From positions 186,001 to 250,000 of the forward strand of contig CALMYG010000043.1 of the NCBI GenBank assembly GCA_937873455.1: 64,000 bases of DNA, read 5' to 3'. Position numbers and translations under genes: made by a program. Below are positions 8,552 to 17,063 of this stretch, piece after piece. Origin of the DNA: an uncultured Verrucomicrobiota bacterium (GTDB taxonomy: Bacteria; Verrucomicrobiota; Kiritimatiellia; CAIVKH01). Each line of letters opens with the position of its first letter. Positions within the stretch are counted from its first letter, which is position 1. The notes below the pieces were generated by a model that worked only from the letters and a program-made list of their open reading frames with translations, searched no databases and had not been told where the DNA came from.

Positions 8552-10249
8552 ATGAAGCATCATAAAAACCCATCCCGATCCGCGTCTGACCCGGTTGCCC
8601 GGGTATCCGCGCCTAAAACATCCACCCCGTCTTGGGCAAAAAAACTGGCGCTGGCGTTCATTATGCCGCTCGTTTTATTCGGCGCGCTGGAAGGCATCTT
8701 GCGGCTCACCGGCTTTCAACACCAGCCGAGGGAAAAAACCCTTTGGAAACCGACCATATCGGGCTTTGTCGGGACCTACGAATTTTACCTTCCCACCGAA
8801 TTCGCCCCGCCGGGATATATCTGGATTTCGCAGGCCAATACACCTTTTACCGATCGTTTTGGTTTCCGTCGGCCGGAAATTCCTTTTGAGAAACCGCCGG
8901 GAAAAATCCGGGTGGCCTTTCTCGGCGGCTCCACCACGCATGGCGGCTACCGGCCCTATCCTGAACGGGCGATTCGCCTGATCAACGACGCCATCGGTGA
9001 AAATCGCTACGAAATGCTGAATGTCGCCTGTTCGTCCTACTCCACTCACCAGAGCGTCAAAGCGCTGGAACGGTGGGCGCTTCCGCGAAATCCCGACATC
9101 GTATTCGTGTACCACGGATGGAACGACATGTGGGTGGCCGGCGATGGATTCGCCGACCAGGAAAAGGATGCGTTGTTGAGCCTTACCGGCGAATCGCGCC
9201 TGGTCATGCCGGGGTGGCTGCGTGCGCCCCGCCTCACCGGTTTGCTCGGCAAGCTCGCCGAAGTGGCCGGCGGTCCGTGGCCCCGCCAACGCGTGGCCTT
9301 TGACGACTTCTCCGCCAATTTGGAGACGATGGCCCGGCAATGCGCCGAAACCGGAGCGCGGATGTTTGTCATGATTCGCCCCAAACAGCGCGAACAGGGA
9401 TTTGTCACCCATCCGTGGGACCCCAACACCTTGCTCTATGCGCAACAAACATTCCAAACCACCAACGCCTATGAATTGTACCGGGCGCAATCCGAGGAAA
9501 TTATCGCCCGGCAACGCGCGGTTGCCGAACGCCATCCCCATGTCCAGGCGTGCGACGGCAACGCGGAAGTCCTGCGCATTCTCGAACGAAGCGATGCCGG
9601 TGAATTCGGCGAAAACGTCCCGATCTGGTATCCCGACAATTGCCACCTGCTGGATTTTGCCGACGAATTTCTCGCCCAGTATGTGGCCTTGACGATTGCC
9701 CCGGAACACGCCGAGGCAATTTCCAACCGTATTGCCAGCCTCGCGTATGCCATCGGCATGGCCGAGGAATTGTTGCGCGAAGACGCCCCGCGCGAGGCGG
9801 CTTGGTACGTCGCGCGCGCCCGCGAACGCAATCCTGACGCAACGCAATCCGTCTACCTCGATCAACTCCAGGTACAGGCCGAGGCGTACTTCGAATTTGC
9901 CGATCTTTTCCGGACCGGTCGCTGGGGCGGCTCCGATCCCGATTTTGAAAGCAAAATCGCCAAGCTCAAGCGCTGCCTGGAAATTCGTCCCGGCGATTAC
10001 GGGGTGATGCTGCAAATCTATCGGGTCTGCATCTACATGAATCGGCTGGAAGAAGCCGCCGAGGCCATGGCCGGCTTTCAACCGCAAAGCGCGCAGCACC
10101 GTTTGGAGTGGTTGAGTTTCATGCTGGAATCCCACCTGCAAGGACAACGTTGGCGACCCGCCCGCCGCGTCGCCGAGGAGTTGGTCCAGATGCAACCCCA
10201 ACATCCGTTGGCCCGTGAAGTTTTGCAGCAAATTCCGGGTAACATCTGA
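8552..10249 (+). CDS. Membrane-anchored SGNH/GDSL-family hydrolase with TPR tail
   Basis: The 565-residue protein has one N-terminal membrane helix (about residues 33-50) and then a SGNH fold: block I AFLGGSTTHG with the nucleophile Ser, block II around NVACSSYS, block III YHGWNDMW, and a late DNCHLLDFADEF that supplies the Asp/His pair. Residues about 380-560 are helical and TPR-like. SGNH enzymes of this form act on acyl or acetyl esters of lipids, glycans or peptidoglycan in the cell envelope; the substrate here is unknown. AGGA precedes the ATG by 3 bases. It is divergent from the efflux operon and 5 bases upstream of rsmB. Confidence 0.85.
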   Translation: MKHHKNPSRSASDPVARVSAPKTSTPSWAKKLALAFIMPLVLFGALEGILRLTGFQHQPREKTLWKPTISGFVGTYEFYLPTEFAPPGYIWISQANTPFTDRFGFRRPEIPFEKPPGKIRVAFLGGSTTHGGYRPYPERAIRLINDAIGENRYEMLNVACSSYSTHQSVKALERWALPRNPDIVFVYHGWNDMWVAGDGFADQEKDALLSLTGESRLVMPGWLRAPRLTGLLGKLAEVAGGPWPRQRVAFDDFSANLETMARQCAETGARMFVMIRPKQREQGFVTHPWDPNTLLYAQQTFQTTNAYELYRAQSEEIIARQRAVAERHPHVQACDGNAEVLRILERSDAGEFGENVPIWYPDNCHLLDFADEFLAQYVALTIAPEHAEAISNRIASLAYAIGMAEELLREDAPREAAWYVARARERNPDATQSVYLDQLQVQAEAYFEFADLFRTGRWGGSDPDFESKIAKLKRCLEIRPGDYGVMLQIYRVCIYMNRLEEAAEAMAGFQPQSAQHRLEWLSFMLESHLQGQRWRPARRVAEELVQMQPQHPLAREVLQQIPGNI

Positions 10250-10254
10250 CGACC

Positions 10255-11502
10255 ATGTCTGATCGCCGACGGCAACGCCAAATTGAAATCGCCGCCGCGC
10301 TCACCGCGGAGATCGAACGGGACGTCGCGACCGGCATTCCGGCCGATGCCGCCACGGCCGCGATTTTCCGGCGTCATCCCGAATTCGGTTCACAGGATCG
10401 ACGGCATTACCGGATGGTCATCTTTGCCTACTTCCGGTGGTTGGGCTGGACGCGTATCCTCGCCCCGCACGATCAAACCCTGCGGTGTGCCTGGGCCGTT
10501 ACATTGGACCCGGGCAGTAGCGACGACTACGTGTCGTTGTGGGCGCCGCTTACCAACCAGACCGAAACCGAACGCTCGGCCATCCGCGGCGATCCGTTGG
10601 CCTTCGTGGCCGAACACGTCGGCTTGACCTTGGACCAACTCATGCCGGATTGGCTGGTCGAGGCGCTTCCGGACGCTGTCGATCGCCAGCGCCTAATCCG
10701 CGCCTGCCTGACCCGTCCCCCCGCCTGGCTGGCTATTCCCGAAGACCGTTTGCCCGCGTTCAAGGAAATGTTGACCGCGCAGCGGATTCCTTACCGGGAC
10801 GATCACCGGTTGGTCGGCGCACTCGCCCTTGAACCCGCCTTTCACCTCGAACTGCTGCAACGCGCCTGGGGCGGCGCCATTCAGGTGCAGGATATCGCCT
10901 CCCAATGCGTCGTGGCCGCCTGCGCGGCCCGTCCCGGTGAACGTTGGTGGGATGTCTGTGCCGGGGCCGGGGGAAAAACCATTGGCCTGGCTTTAAACTC
11001 CGGCCCCACAGGCCGCATTTTCGCCACCGATGCCCGTTCCAGCATTCTGGATAACCTGAATGCGCGTTCCGCGGCGCATCGCCTTACGTCCATCGAAACC
11101 CGCCTCTACAACGCGATCCAAGACGCGCCGGTGGAAGACCACTTCGATGGCGTTTTGGTTGATGCGCCATGCTCCGGAATCGGGACGTGGCCCCGCAATC
11201 CCGACGCGCGCTGGCGAACCGGGCCGGATCAGGTGCGGCACGGCATCGAAAGCCAGCGCGCCCTGCTGCGCCGCGTCGCCGAAAATGTTCGCCCGGGCGG
11301 TGTGCTGGTGTACTCGGTCTGTACGATTACCCGGCAGGAAGGACCGGACCACATTGCCGAGCTGCTGCATCAACGTTCCGATTTATACCGGGAACCTTTC
11401 GACCATCCCTTGCGTCATGAGCCGACGGACGGAACGCTGATGATCCATCCCGACGAAGGTCCCGGTGACGGCATGTTCATCGCCCGGCTCCGGCGGCGGT
11501 AG
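10255..11502 (+). CDS. rsmB: RsmB-like 16S rRNA cytosine-C5 methyltransferase
   Basis: The N-terminal 140 residues look like the NusB-related RNA-binding domain of RsmB. The C-terminal part is a Rossmann methyltransferase with the AdoMet motif CAGAGGKTIGLA, motif IV DAPCSGIGTWPRNPD and motif VI VYSVCTI, whose Cys is the catalytic nucleophile. RsmB makes m5C967 in 16S rRNA. At 415 residues it is close to the E. coli enzyme (429). It follows the SGNH gene by 5 bases, an arrangement that suggests co-transcription rather than shared function. An RsmF/NSUN paralogue with another target site is possible. Confidence 0.88.
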   Translation: MSDRRRQRQIEIAAALTAEIERDVATGIPADAATAAIFRRHPEFGSQDRRHYRMVIFAYFRWLGWTRILAPHDQTLRCAWAVTLDPGSSDDYVSLWAPLTNQTETERSAIRGDPLAFVAEHVGLTLDQLMPDWLVEALPDAVDRQRLIRACLTRPPAWLAIPEDRLPAFKEMLTAQRIPYRDDHRLVGALALEPAFHLELLQRAWGGAIQVQDIASQCVVAACAARPGERWWDVCAGAGGKTIGLALNSGPTGRIFATDARSSILDNLNARSAAHRLTSIETRLYNAIQDAPVEDHFDGVLVDAPCSGIGTWPRNPDARWRTGPDQVRHGIESQRALLRRVAENVRPGGVLVYSVCTITRQEGPDHIAELLHQRSDLYREPFDHPLRHEPTDGTLMIHPDEGPGDGMFIARLRRR

Positions 11503-11513
11503 AACACACCACC

Positions 11514-12437
11514 CTACGGAAGCACATTTCCGGCCGCGCGGTAACATTCGTACCACTGAGCGCGATCCAACGTAACCGAAGGTGCGCGGGCCATATCCCG
11601 GATGCGGTCGGGGTTCATCGATCCGATGATCGGTTGAATACGGGCGGGATGGTGCAACAACCACGCCAACGCCACCGCCGAAGCGCTGGCTCCCTGTTCC
11701 GCGCCGATACGACGAAGCGTTTCGTTCAGCGGACCGTAGTTCGGGTGATCGATAAATACCCCTTGAAAAAAACCGAATTGCAGCGGCGACCAGGCCTGAA
11801 GGGTGATGCCGTGTTCGCGGCAATACTCCAGCACGCCGCCGACCCGGTCGGTCGCGGCGTCCACCTTCATCGCCACATTGAACCCATGATCAAAAATCGG
11901 GGTATGGGCAAGACTCGCCTGCACCTGGTTGACGAGCAGCGGATGATCGCAGGACGCTTGCAACAGGGCGATCTGGCCGGGATGTTGATTGCTGACTCCG
12001 AAGTGATGCACGTATCCGCGCTCACGAAGCTCCGAAAAAGCGGATGCCACCTCCTCCGGCTCCATCAACGTGTCCGGCCGGTGCAGCAGCAGAATATCCA
12101 GGTAGTCGGCGCGCAACCGGCGCAGCGAACCTTCCACCGAAGCCAGAATGTGCTCCCGGGAAAAATCAAAAAAGCCGGAACGAATTCCGCATTTGGACTG
12201 CAAGACATAGGCCGAGCGCGGCAGCTTCAAGGCCGCGACCGCACGCGCAAACACCTCTTCGGACCTTCCGCCGGCGTAAATATCGGCGTGATCAAAGAGC
12301 GTGATACCCGCCTCCACCGCCGCCGCCAGCACGCGGGCGGCGTCATCATCCGGGCGATCGCCCATCCGCATGCAACCCAAACCCAGGACGGAGCTGGAAA
12401 GCTTGGAACGACCGATCACCTGACGCGGCATGTTCAT
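11514..12437 (-). CDS. Aldo/keto reductase
   Basis: The 307 residues form a TIM-barrel NAD(P)H oxidoreductase of the YdhF-like AKR group. The tetrad is visible as Asp and Tyr in LFDHADIYAGG, Lys in LQSKCGIRSG and His in ILLLHRPDT. The nucleotide-binding end reads PIIGSMNPDRI. The substrate is not predictable. The gene is convergent with rsmB (11-base gap). Its upstream region carries the first of two paired-palindrome elements, whose near arm ends about 30 bases before the start codon, so that element may affect its expression. Confidence 0.92.
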   Translation of the reverse strand: MNMPRQVIGRSKLSSSVLGLGCMRMGDRPDDDAARVLAAAVEAGITLFDHADIYAGGRSEEVFARAVAALKLPRSAYVLQSKCGIRSGFFDFSREHILASVEGSLRRLRADYLDILLLHRPDTLMEPEEVASAFSELRERGYVHHFGVSNQHPGQIALLQASCDHPLLVNQVQASLAHTPIFDHGFNVAMKVDAATDRVGGVLEYCREHGITLQAWSPLQFGFFQGVFIDHPNYGPLNETLRRIGAEQGASASAVALAWLLHHPARIQPIIGSMNPDRIRDMARAPSVTLDRAQWYECYRAAGNVLP

Positions 12438-12466
12438 GACCGGATACCTTCAACGGGACGAAACGA

Positions 12467-12519
12467 AAAAAGTTCCAAGGTTTGGAACTTTTTGAAGAGG
12501 TTTTTTCCAAACATTGGAA
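12467..12519 (-). repeat. Paired palindrome element, copy 1 (TTCCAA-N3-TTGGAA x2)
   Basis: Two palindromes, TTCCAA-GGT-TTGGAA at 12473-12487 and TTCCAA-ACA-TTGGAA at 12505-12519, are separated by exactly 17 bases. The first extends to a 27-base perfect hairpin with AAAAAG/CTTTTT flanks (12467-12493). A second copy of the same arrangement, with the same 17-base spacing, lies at 23972-24019. In both copies the element lies between two genes of the same direction. It could act as a terminator-like RNA hairpin pair, a protein-binding site or a REP-like repeat. Confidence 0.75.
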
Positions 12520-12547
12520 CTTTTTGGATCAGCCGTCCTGGTCTGGT

Positions 12548-12955
12548 TCAGTCGTGAAACGCTCGAACCCACTGGACCTCGACTTCCCCGTTGTAGGCAT
12601 TTAAAATCAGGGGTTTAGCGCCCGGAGTGGTGCGATCAAACCGCCAGATTTCCTCAACCCAATCGTTGCTCTTCAGGTAAACGCGCTTGCTGCCGTCGAG
12701 GGTTTGCCCCTCCTTGCCGAAGCGAAGGTTCACAAACGTATCGTCTCCGCCGGAAACGCGGCGCATTTTCACCTTCACTTGATAATAAACCTTTTCCGGC
12801 AGGGCCTGGTTGAACTGGCCCCAGCGCCGACCGCCCTTGCCGTCGCCGTACACGGCGTTCGGTTTGTATTCATCAACCTTGTCTTTTTTGGCCTCAACCG
12901 GCATGGCGAAAGCCATGACCGCGAGCGCGAGCAGCATCATACGATAAATCTTCAT
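12548..12955 (-). CDS. Small secreted protein of unknown function
   Basis: The protein is 135 residues with a clear Sec signal peptide (MKIYRMMLLALAVMAFAMPVEA, cleavage after about residue 22). The mature part is a beta-rich domain of about 110 residues with aromatic pairs (YYQVKVKMRRVSGGDDTFVNL, VEVQWVRAFHD) reminiscent of carbohydrate-binding jelly-roll folds. I do not recognise a named family. It ends 29 bases before the paired palindromes and begins 15 bases after the glgC stop codon, in the same direction, so it is probably expressed as the distal gene of a glgC transcript. Confidence 0.75.
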   Translation of the reverse strand: MKIYRMMLLALAVMAFAMPVEAKKDKVDEYKPNAVYGDGKGGRRWGQFNQALPEKVYYQVKVKMRRVSGGDDTFVNLRFGKEGQTLDGSKRVYLKSNDWVEEIWRFDRTTPGAKPLILNAYNGEVEVQWVRAFHD

Positions 12956-12970
12956 GGGCGTTCCTCCGGT

Positions 12971-14218
12971 TTAGATTTTGGTTCCGCTGGGAATGACGGC
13001 ATTTTTCGGCACAACAATGATGCCATCCTGCACGGTATATATCTCCGTAGTTTCCCCCTCCTTTTTTCCTTCCGGGGAGAGGTAAACACCGTCACCGATG
13101 CGGGCGTTTTTGTCGATAATGGCGTTTTTAATGTAACAGTCCCGGCCGATGCCGAGCGGCGGCAACCCCGGCTCGGGAGCGTTTTCATAGTAGTCGGCGC
13201 CCATCACCACCGAATGCTCAATGACCGTGCCATCCCCGATGATCGCGCGAATGCCGACCACGGAGTGCAACAGGCGGTGACCGGAGACGATGCACCCCTC
13301 GGAAAGCAGGCAGCGGTTCAAATCGCACCGGTTGATCTTGGACGGCGGCAAGTAACGCATGGCGGTGTAGATCGGCGCCTTGGGATCATAAAAACTGAAT
13401 TCCGGGACGATCTCGGTCAGCCCGAGGTTGGCTTCCCAGAACGAGCGCAAGGTTCCGATATCCTTCCAGTAACCGTCATAAACGTAGCTGTACACGTTCC
13501 GGGTTTTGATGGATCCGGGAATGATATGTTTGCCGAAATCAACCTCGTTGCCGGCGAGCAAGTCGCGAAGCACCTTGGTATTAAACACATAAATGCCCAT
13601 GCTGGCCAGGTAGCGTTCCTCGGCGCCGATGGGCGCCCGGAACTCATCCAACAACGGCGTATTGCCCGGCTTTTCCACAAAACGGGTGATCCGCTGGTGC
13701 TCATCGATTTTCATAATCCCGAGGGCGTAGGCTTCGCTACGCTCCACCGGTTTCGTGCAGATGGTCACTTCGGCCCCGTGCGCGATATGCTGCTGGATGA
13801 TCTCGGCAAAGTTCATCCGGTACAACTGGTCGCCGGACAGAATCACCACAAACTCCGGTTCATCTTCCAGGAAGAACCGGAGGCTTTGGCGGACGGCGTC
13901 GGCGGTGCCTTGGAACCACGACTCCGAACTGGGCGTCTGCTGGGCGGCCAGAATACGCACAAAGCCTTGGGAAAAGGCATCGAAATGGTACGTGCCCTGG
14001 ATATGCCGGTGCAGCGACTCGCTGTTGAACTGCGTCAATACATAAATCTGGCGTAACCCGCTGTTAATGCAGTTGGAAACCGGAATGTCGATCAGCCGGT
14101 ATTTGCCGGCAATCGGTACCGCCGGTTTGGATCGGTCGCGGGTCAGGGGAAGCAACCGCGTTCCCTGACCGCCACCGAGAATAACTGCCACCGCATTGGC
14201 TGCGCCGGGTTGATGCAT
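12971..14218 (-). CDS. glgC: Glucose-1-phosphate adenylyltransferase (ADP-glucose pyrophosphorylase)
   Basis: The 415-residue enzyme makes ADP-glucose from ATP and glucose-1-phosphate for glycogen synthesis. The nucleotidyltransferase loop AVILGGGQGTRLLPLTRDRSKPA is complete, followed by FQGTADAVRQ and the ILSGDQLYRMNF active-site segment. The C-terminus is a left-handed beta-helix (repeats such as CIVSGHRLLHSVVGIRAIIGDGTVIEHS), the domain used for allosteric control and tetramer formation. It lies 14 bases after the start-side end of the CsgG-like gene's coding region, in the same direction; other glycogen genes are absent. Confidence 0.95.
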   Translation of the reverse strand: MHQPGAANAVAVILGGGQGTRLLPLTRDRSKPAVPIAGKYRLIDIPVSNCINSGLRQIYVLTQFNSESLHRHIQGTYHFDAFSQGFVRILAAQQTPSSESWFQGTADAVRQSLRFFLEDEPEFVVILSGDQLYRMNFAEIIQQHIAHGAEVTICTKPVERSEAYALGIMKIDEHQRITRFVEKPGNTPLLDEFRAPIGAEERYLASMGIYVFNTKVLRDLLAGNEVDFGKHIIPGSIKTRNVYSYVYDGYWKDIGTLRSFWEANLGLTEIVPEFSFYDPKAPIYTAMRYLPPSKINRCDLNRCLLSEGCIVSGHRLLHSVVGIRAIIGDGTVIEHSVVMGADYYENAPEPGLPPLGIGRDCYIKNAIIDKNARIGDGVYLSPEGKKEGETTEIYTVQDGIIVVPKNAVIPSGTKI

Positions 14219-14232
14219 GACACGATTCCAAT

Positions 14233-15210
14233 TTAGCGTTTTAATTTGACCGTGGTTCCGGGAGCGGGATTGGTTTCGCCGGAGACGACATCGGCGTAGC
14301 TGACTTTTTCCTGAACCCGGGCGATGCGCAGGGTGCCGATCTCTTCGCCTTCTTCAAAGCCAAGTACCGCGCCGGTGTCGGGATCGATCAAGGATTCGCC
14401 GGACTCGGCCATGACGAGGTTTTGCCCGACGGCGACACCGAATTCAGAACCGCGGTTGATGATCACCTGGCCGTTGTTGGCCATGCGGATCACGCTGCCC
14501 TCAAACGGGAAGTTTTCCATCTGCTTGGCAAAAAACTTCGCGGCCTGGTTGATGCAGTCCTGGGCCGCTTCGCCGAGCGGGGTTTTGGTGAAGCCGCCGA
14601 GATCGCCGGAAAATCCGCCGCGGTTGACCCCGACACTAAGGGCAATTCCGCCCGGCTTGCCGGTGATGCGTTCCTTGGCCACGATCTCGCCGGTGGAGGT
14701 GTCGATCAATTTGGCGATGATGGTGATTTGCGCCTTCTTGACGCCGCCGCCGATGCGCACCCCGCCATAGCCAATACCGCCACCCCCGCCGGATACGCCT
14801 TCGTCCACGGTCGTGACCGAACCGGTGGCGATGTAGCGGGCCGGACGAATGACGCCGGTCTGGGCGACTTGTTTGGCCGCCGCGGCGCGTCCACTGGCCA
14901 CCAGATCCTGTTCGGCGATGACATCCTTGAGTTTCTCGCGCTCCACCAGGACAAAACGACCGGTATCGAACAGCGCCGATTCCAGCATGGCGGCGAGGTT
15001 GTTTCCGAGTTCCCACCGACCGCGCCAGCCGGCCTCGTTGTCAAATTCCTTTACGCCGACGGCGTGCTTGAGGCCCTTGTATTCTCCCAGCCCCATATCG
15101 GCATTGGTTCGCTCGGTCGGGGTATTTCCGGTAAACTGCCCCATGGTCTGGCAACCGGTAAAGGTCACCACCGCGGCGGCCGTGGTCAGCAACATACGCA
15201 TTGAATTCAT
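14233..15210 (-). CDS. CsgG-family lipoprotein
   Basis: The domain around residues 40-200 (LKHAVGVKEFDN, LESALFDTGRFVLVEREKLKDVIAEQD) is typical of CsgG/curli-assembly-type proteins, which bind membranes and form secretion pores or act as assembly factors. The N-terminus is a lipoprotein signal ending in VVTFTGC. I choose the ATG at 15210 (325 residues) because GAGG lies 6 bases upstream; ATGs at 15225 and 15366 are weaker. The glycine-rich segment (GGGGGIGYGGVRIGGG) and the C-terminal domain resemble the longer CsgG homologues of unknown role. No curlin subunits (csgA/B) are seen. Confidence 0.85.
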   Translation of the reverse strand: MNSMRMLLTTAAAVVTFTGCQTMGQFTGNTPTERTNADMGLGEYKGLKHAVGVKEFDNEAGWRGRWELGNNLAAMLESALFDTGRFVLVEREKLKDVIAEQDLVASGRAAAAKQVAQTGVIRPARYIATGSVTTVDEGVSGGGGGIGYGGVRIGGGVKKAQITIIAKLIDTSTGEIVAKERITGKPGGIALSVGVNRGGFSGDLGGFTKTPLGEAAQDCINQAAKFFAKQMENFPFEGSVIRMANNGQVIINRGSEFGVAVGQNLVMAESGESLIDPDTGAVLGFEEGEEIGTLRIARVQEKVSYADVVSGETNPAPGTTVKLKR

Positions 15211-15298
15211 TAAGCACCTCTTCATGTTGTTTCTTAACTCCTTTTGAAAAAATAGTAGCGATACGATTCGGAACTGCAAGCCAATCCCCTTGGCCAGG

Positions 15299-16897
15299 TC
15301 ATCCACGGTGTTCGGATGCCTGAAAATCAATAGTAAACCAGGTATCGGCATGAATTTCCGCGGCAATTTTATCCAACGTTTCCGTGGCGACCTTGCGGTT
15401 CACCTTGATAATGGCGATCGATTTCTCGCACTTGGAGTCGTGGGGGTTCCGGACATCATCGATGTTGATGCCGGCGCCGGCCAGGGCAGCGCCGATTTGA
15501 CCTAGCACGCCCGGACGGTCGTTGTAGATAAAGACGGCGGCATGGCCGGTCGGCTCAAAATACAAACTGTGGAAGTCGTTGATGCGCGAAATCATCAAGA
15601 CGCCTTCGGTGACGGTGCCGCGCACGCTGGAACGGCGAAGCAGATCGTTGCCGACCGATGCGGTGAGATCCAAGGTAATGGAGTTTTCATACCCCTTGCG
15701 GTCATCGGGCTCGCGGTTTTCGTAGTCGATCCCCCGCTCCTTGAGGTATTGCACCGCCGCCTTGTAGTCGGACGAACGGTCGAAATCCTCGCTGAGCGCG
15801 GCGACCACCGGAACCAACAGCCAATTCGCGAACGGCTTCAAGGTACCATAGAAACTGCTTTCAATCAGTTTGAGTTTGGCATCGCGCCCCACCAACTGAC
15901 GGCACAAGCGGGCCAACAGGTAGGCCAACTCGCCATAGGCCTCATCCAAACCGGCCGGAATATCGCGGTTGACGATGTAGCTGCTGATGCCTTTCTCATC
16001 GAATTCGATCAACTCCTCGGCGGCATGAAGCGCCGCCTTGTAATTGGCCTCCTTGGTGCTGGCGCCGAGGTGCGGCACCATGATGTCGGCGATATCGGTG
16101 ACGGTCTTGGGTCCCTCGGCGTCCTTGGGGTAGACGTCGTTGAGGAGGCGCAGCTTCTTGGCCGGTTTTGCCGTGCGGAAGTCCGCTTCGTTGAGAATCC
16201 CCGAGCGCGCGCAGTTCACCAGCGTCGCGCCTTCCTTCATCACCGCCAGCAAATCGGCGTTCACCAGGCCACGGGTCTCGGTGTTTTCAGGAATATGCAA
16301 CGTAATGTAGTCGCTGCGCTCAAACAGCGTCTTCAGGTCCACCAGCTCAACATCCACCGAACGGGCGCGCTCCTGGGAAATAACCGGGTCATAGCCCAGC
16401 AACTTGACCTCGAAACCGGCGAGCCGCTTGGCCACCAATTGACCGATGGCGCCGAGACCCACGATGCCGATGGTCTTGCCGCTCAGTTCGCGGCCCATAA
16501 ACAAGTTCTTCTCCCATTTGCCGGCGCGGCAGGACTGATCGGCGGCAATCAGGTGGCGGGCATCGGCCAGCATCAACGCGATGACTTCCTCGGCCACCGC
16601 GTTGGCGTTCGCCCCCGGCGTGGTCATGACGTCGATTCCCCGGCGGCGCGCGTATTTGGTATCGATATTGTCATACCCCGATCCGGCGCGCACCACCACC
16701 TTCAGCGCGGGCAGCAGGTCGATGATTTCCGGGGTGACTTTCTCACTACGGACGATCATCGCGTAGGTGTCCGGGTGTTGGGAAACCAAGGCCTTGAGGT
16801 CTTTGGTTTCCTCGAGGACGACCTGGTAACCGCCATGACCCTCCAGGGTATCCTTGACAATCCGGTTCAGTTTGGTCGGGATCAGAACTTTTCTCAT
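15299..16897 (-). CDS. serA: D-3-phosphoglycerate dehydrogenase with ASB and ACT domains
   Basis: The 532-residue protein oxidises 3-phosphoglycerate in the first step of serine synthesis. Order of domains: split substrate domain (1-100 and about 280-310), NAD-binding Rossmann domain with [15 protein letters not shown], allosteric substrate-binding domain (about 315-450) and a C-terminal ACT domain (about 455-530, [20 protein letters not shown]). Catalytic residues are visible as Arg in [10 protein letters not shown] and His in MVPHLGAST. The ATG at 16897 is chosen because the protein then starts MRKVLIPT; an upstream ATG at 17023 would add a poor leader that overlaps the divergent zinc-operon promoter. 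Confidence 0.95.
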   Translation of the reverse strand: MRKVLIPTKLNRIVKDTLEGHGGYQVVLEETKDLKALVSQHPDTYAMIVRSEKVTPEIIDLLPALKVVVRAGSGYDNIDTKYARRRGIDVMTTPGANANAVAEEVIALMLADARHLIAADQSCRAGKWEKNLFMGRELSGKTIGIVGLGAIGQLVAKRLAGFEVKLLGYDPVISQERARSVDVELVDLKTLFERSDYITLHIPENTETRGLVNADLLAVMKEGATLVNCARSGILNEADFRTAKPAKKLRLLNDVYPKDAEGPKTVTDIADIMVPHLGASTKEANYKAALHAAEELIEFDEKGISSYIVNRDIPAGLDEAYGELAYLLARLCRQLVGRDAKLKLIESSFYGTLKPFANWLLVPVVAALSEDFDRSSDYKAAVQYLKERGIDYENREPDDRKGYENSITLDLTASVGNDLLRRSSVRGTVTEGVLMISRINDFHSLYFEPTGHAAVFIYNDRPGVLGQIGAALAGAGINIDDVRNPHDSKCEKSIAIIKVNRKVATETLDKIAAEIHADTWFTIDFQASEHRG

Positions 16898-17003
16898 GCG
16901 ATGGTATTCCTTAACAAAAGGTGAACGTGAAAATGAGACGCGAATGTACGCGTTCAACCCGGCGCTGGCAAGTGGAACCATAGGCTTTCGGTTTGCCTTC
17001 ATC

Positions 17004-17053
17004 TTGACATAATTCCGGTACATGATATTGATTAATGATTGTTGTTAATCAAT
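17004..17053 (+). promoter_or_regulatory. Promoter with palindromic Fur/Zur-type operator
   Basis: A -35 TTGACA (17004-17009) is followed after 16 bases by a weak -10 TATTGA (17026-17031). A perfect inverted repeat, ATTGATTAA at 17027-17035 and TTAATCAAT at 17045-17053 with a 9-base centre, overlaps the -10 and start region and ends two bases before the AGGAG ribosome-binding site. AT-rich dyads with GATAAT-like half-sites are typical of Fur-family repressors. The operon behind it imports zinc or manganese, so a Zur- or Mur-like regulator is the natural guess. No fur/zur gene is in the window. Confidence 0.55.
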
Positions 17054-17063
17054 AGGAGTCGTC

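Noticed and set aside
8675..10231. Long minus-strand reading frame of about 518 codons
   Set aside because: It is antisense to the SGNH hydrolase gene, lacks recognisable domains and depends on high GC at third positions.
12704..14056. Plus-strand reading frame of 450 codons
   Set aside because: It overlaps glgC and the small secreted gene on the other strand and has no family features.
15542..16924. Plus-strand reading frame of 460 codons
   Set aside because: It is antisense to serA, whose motifs are complete.
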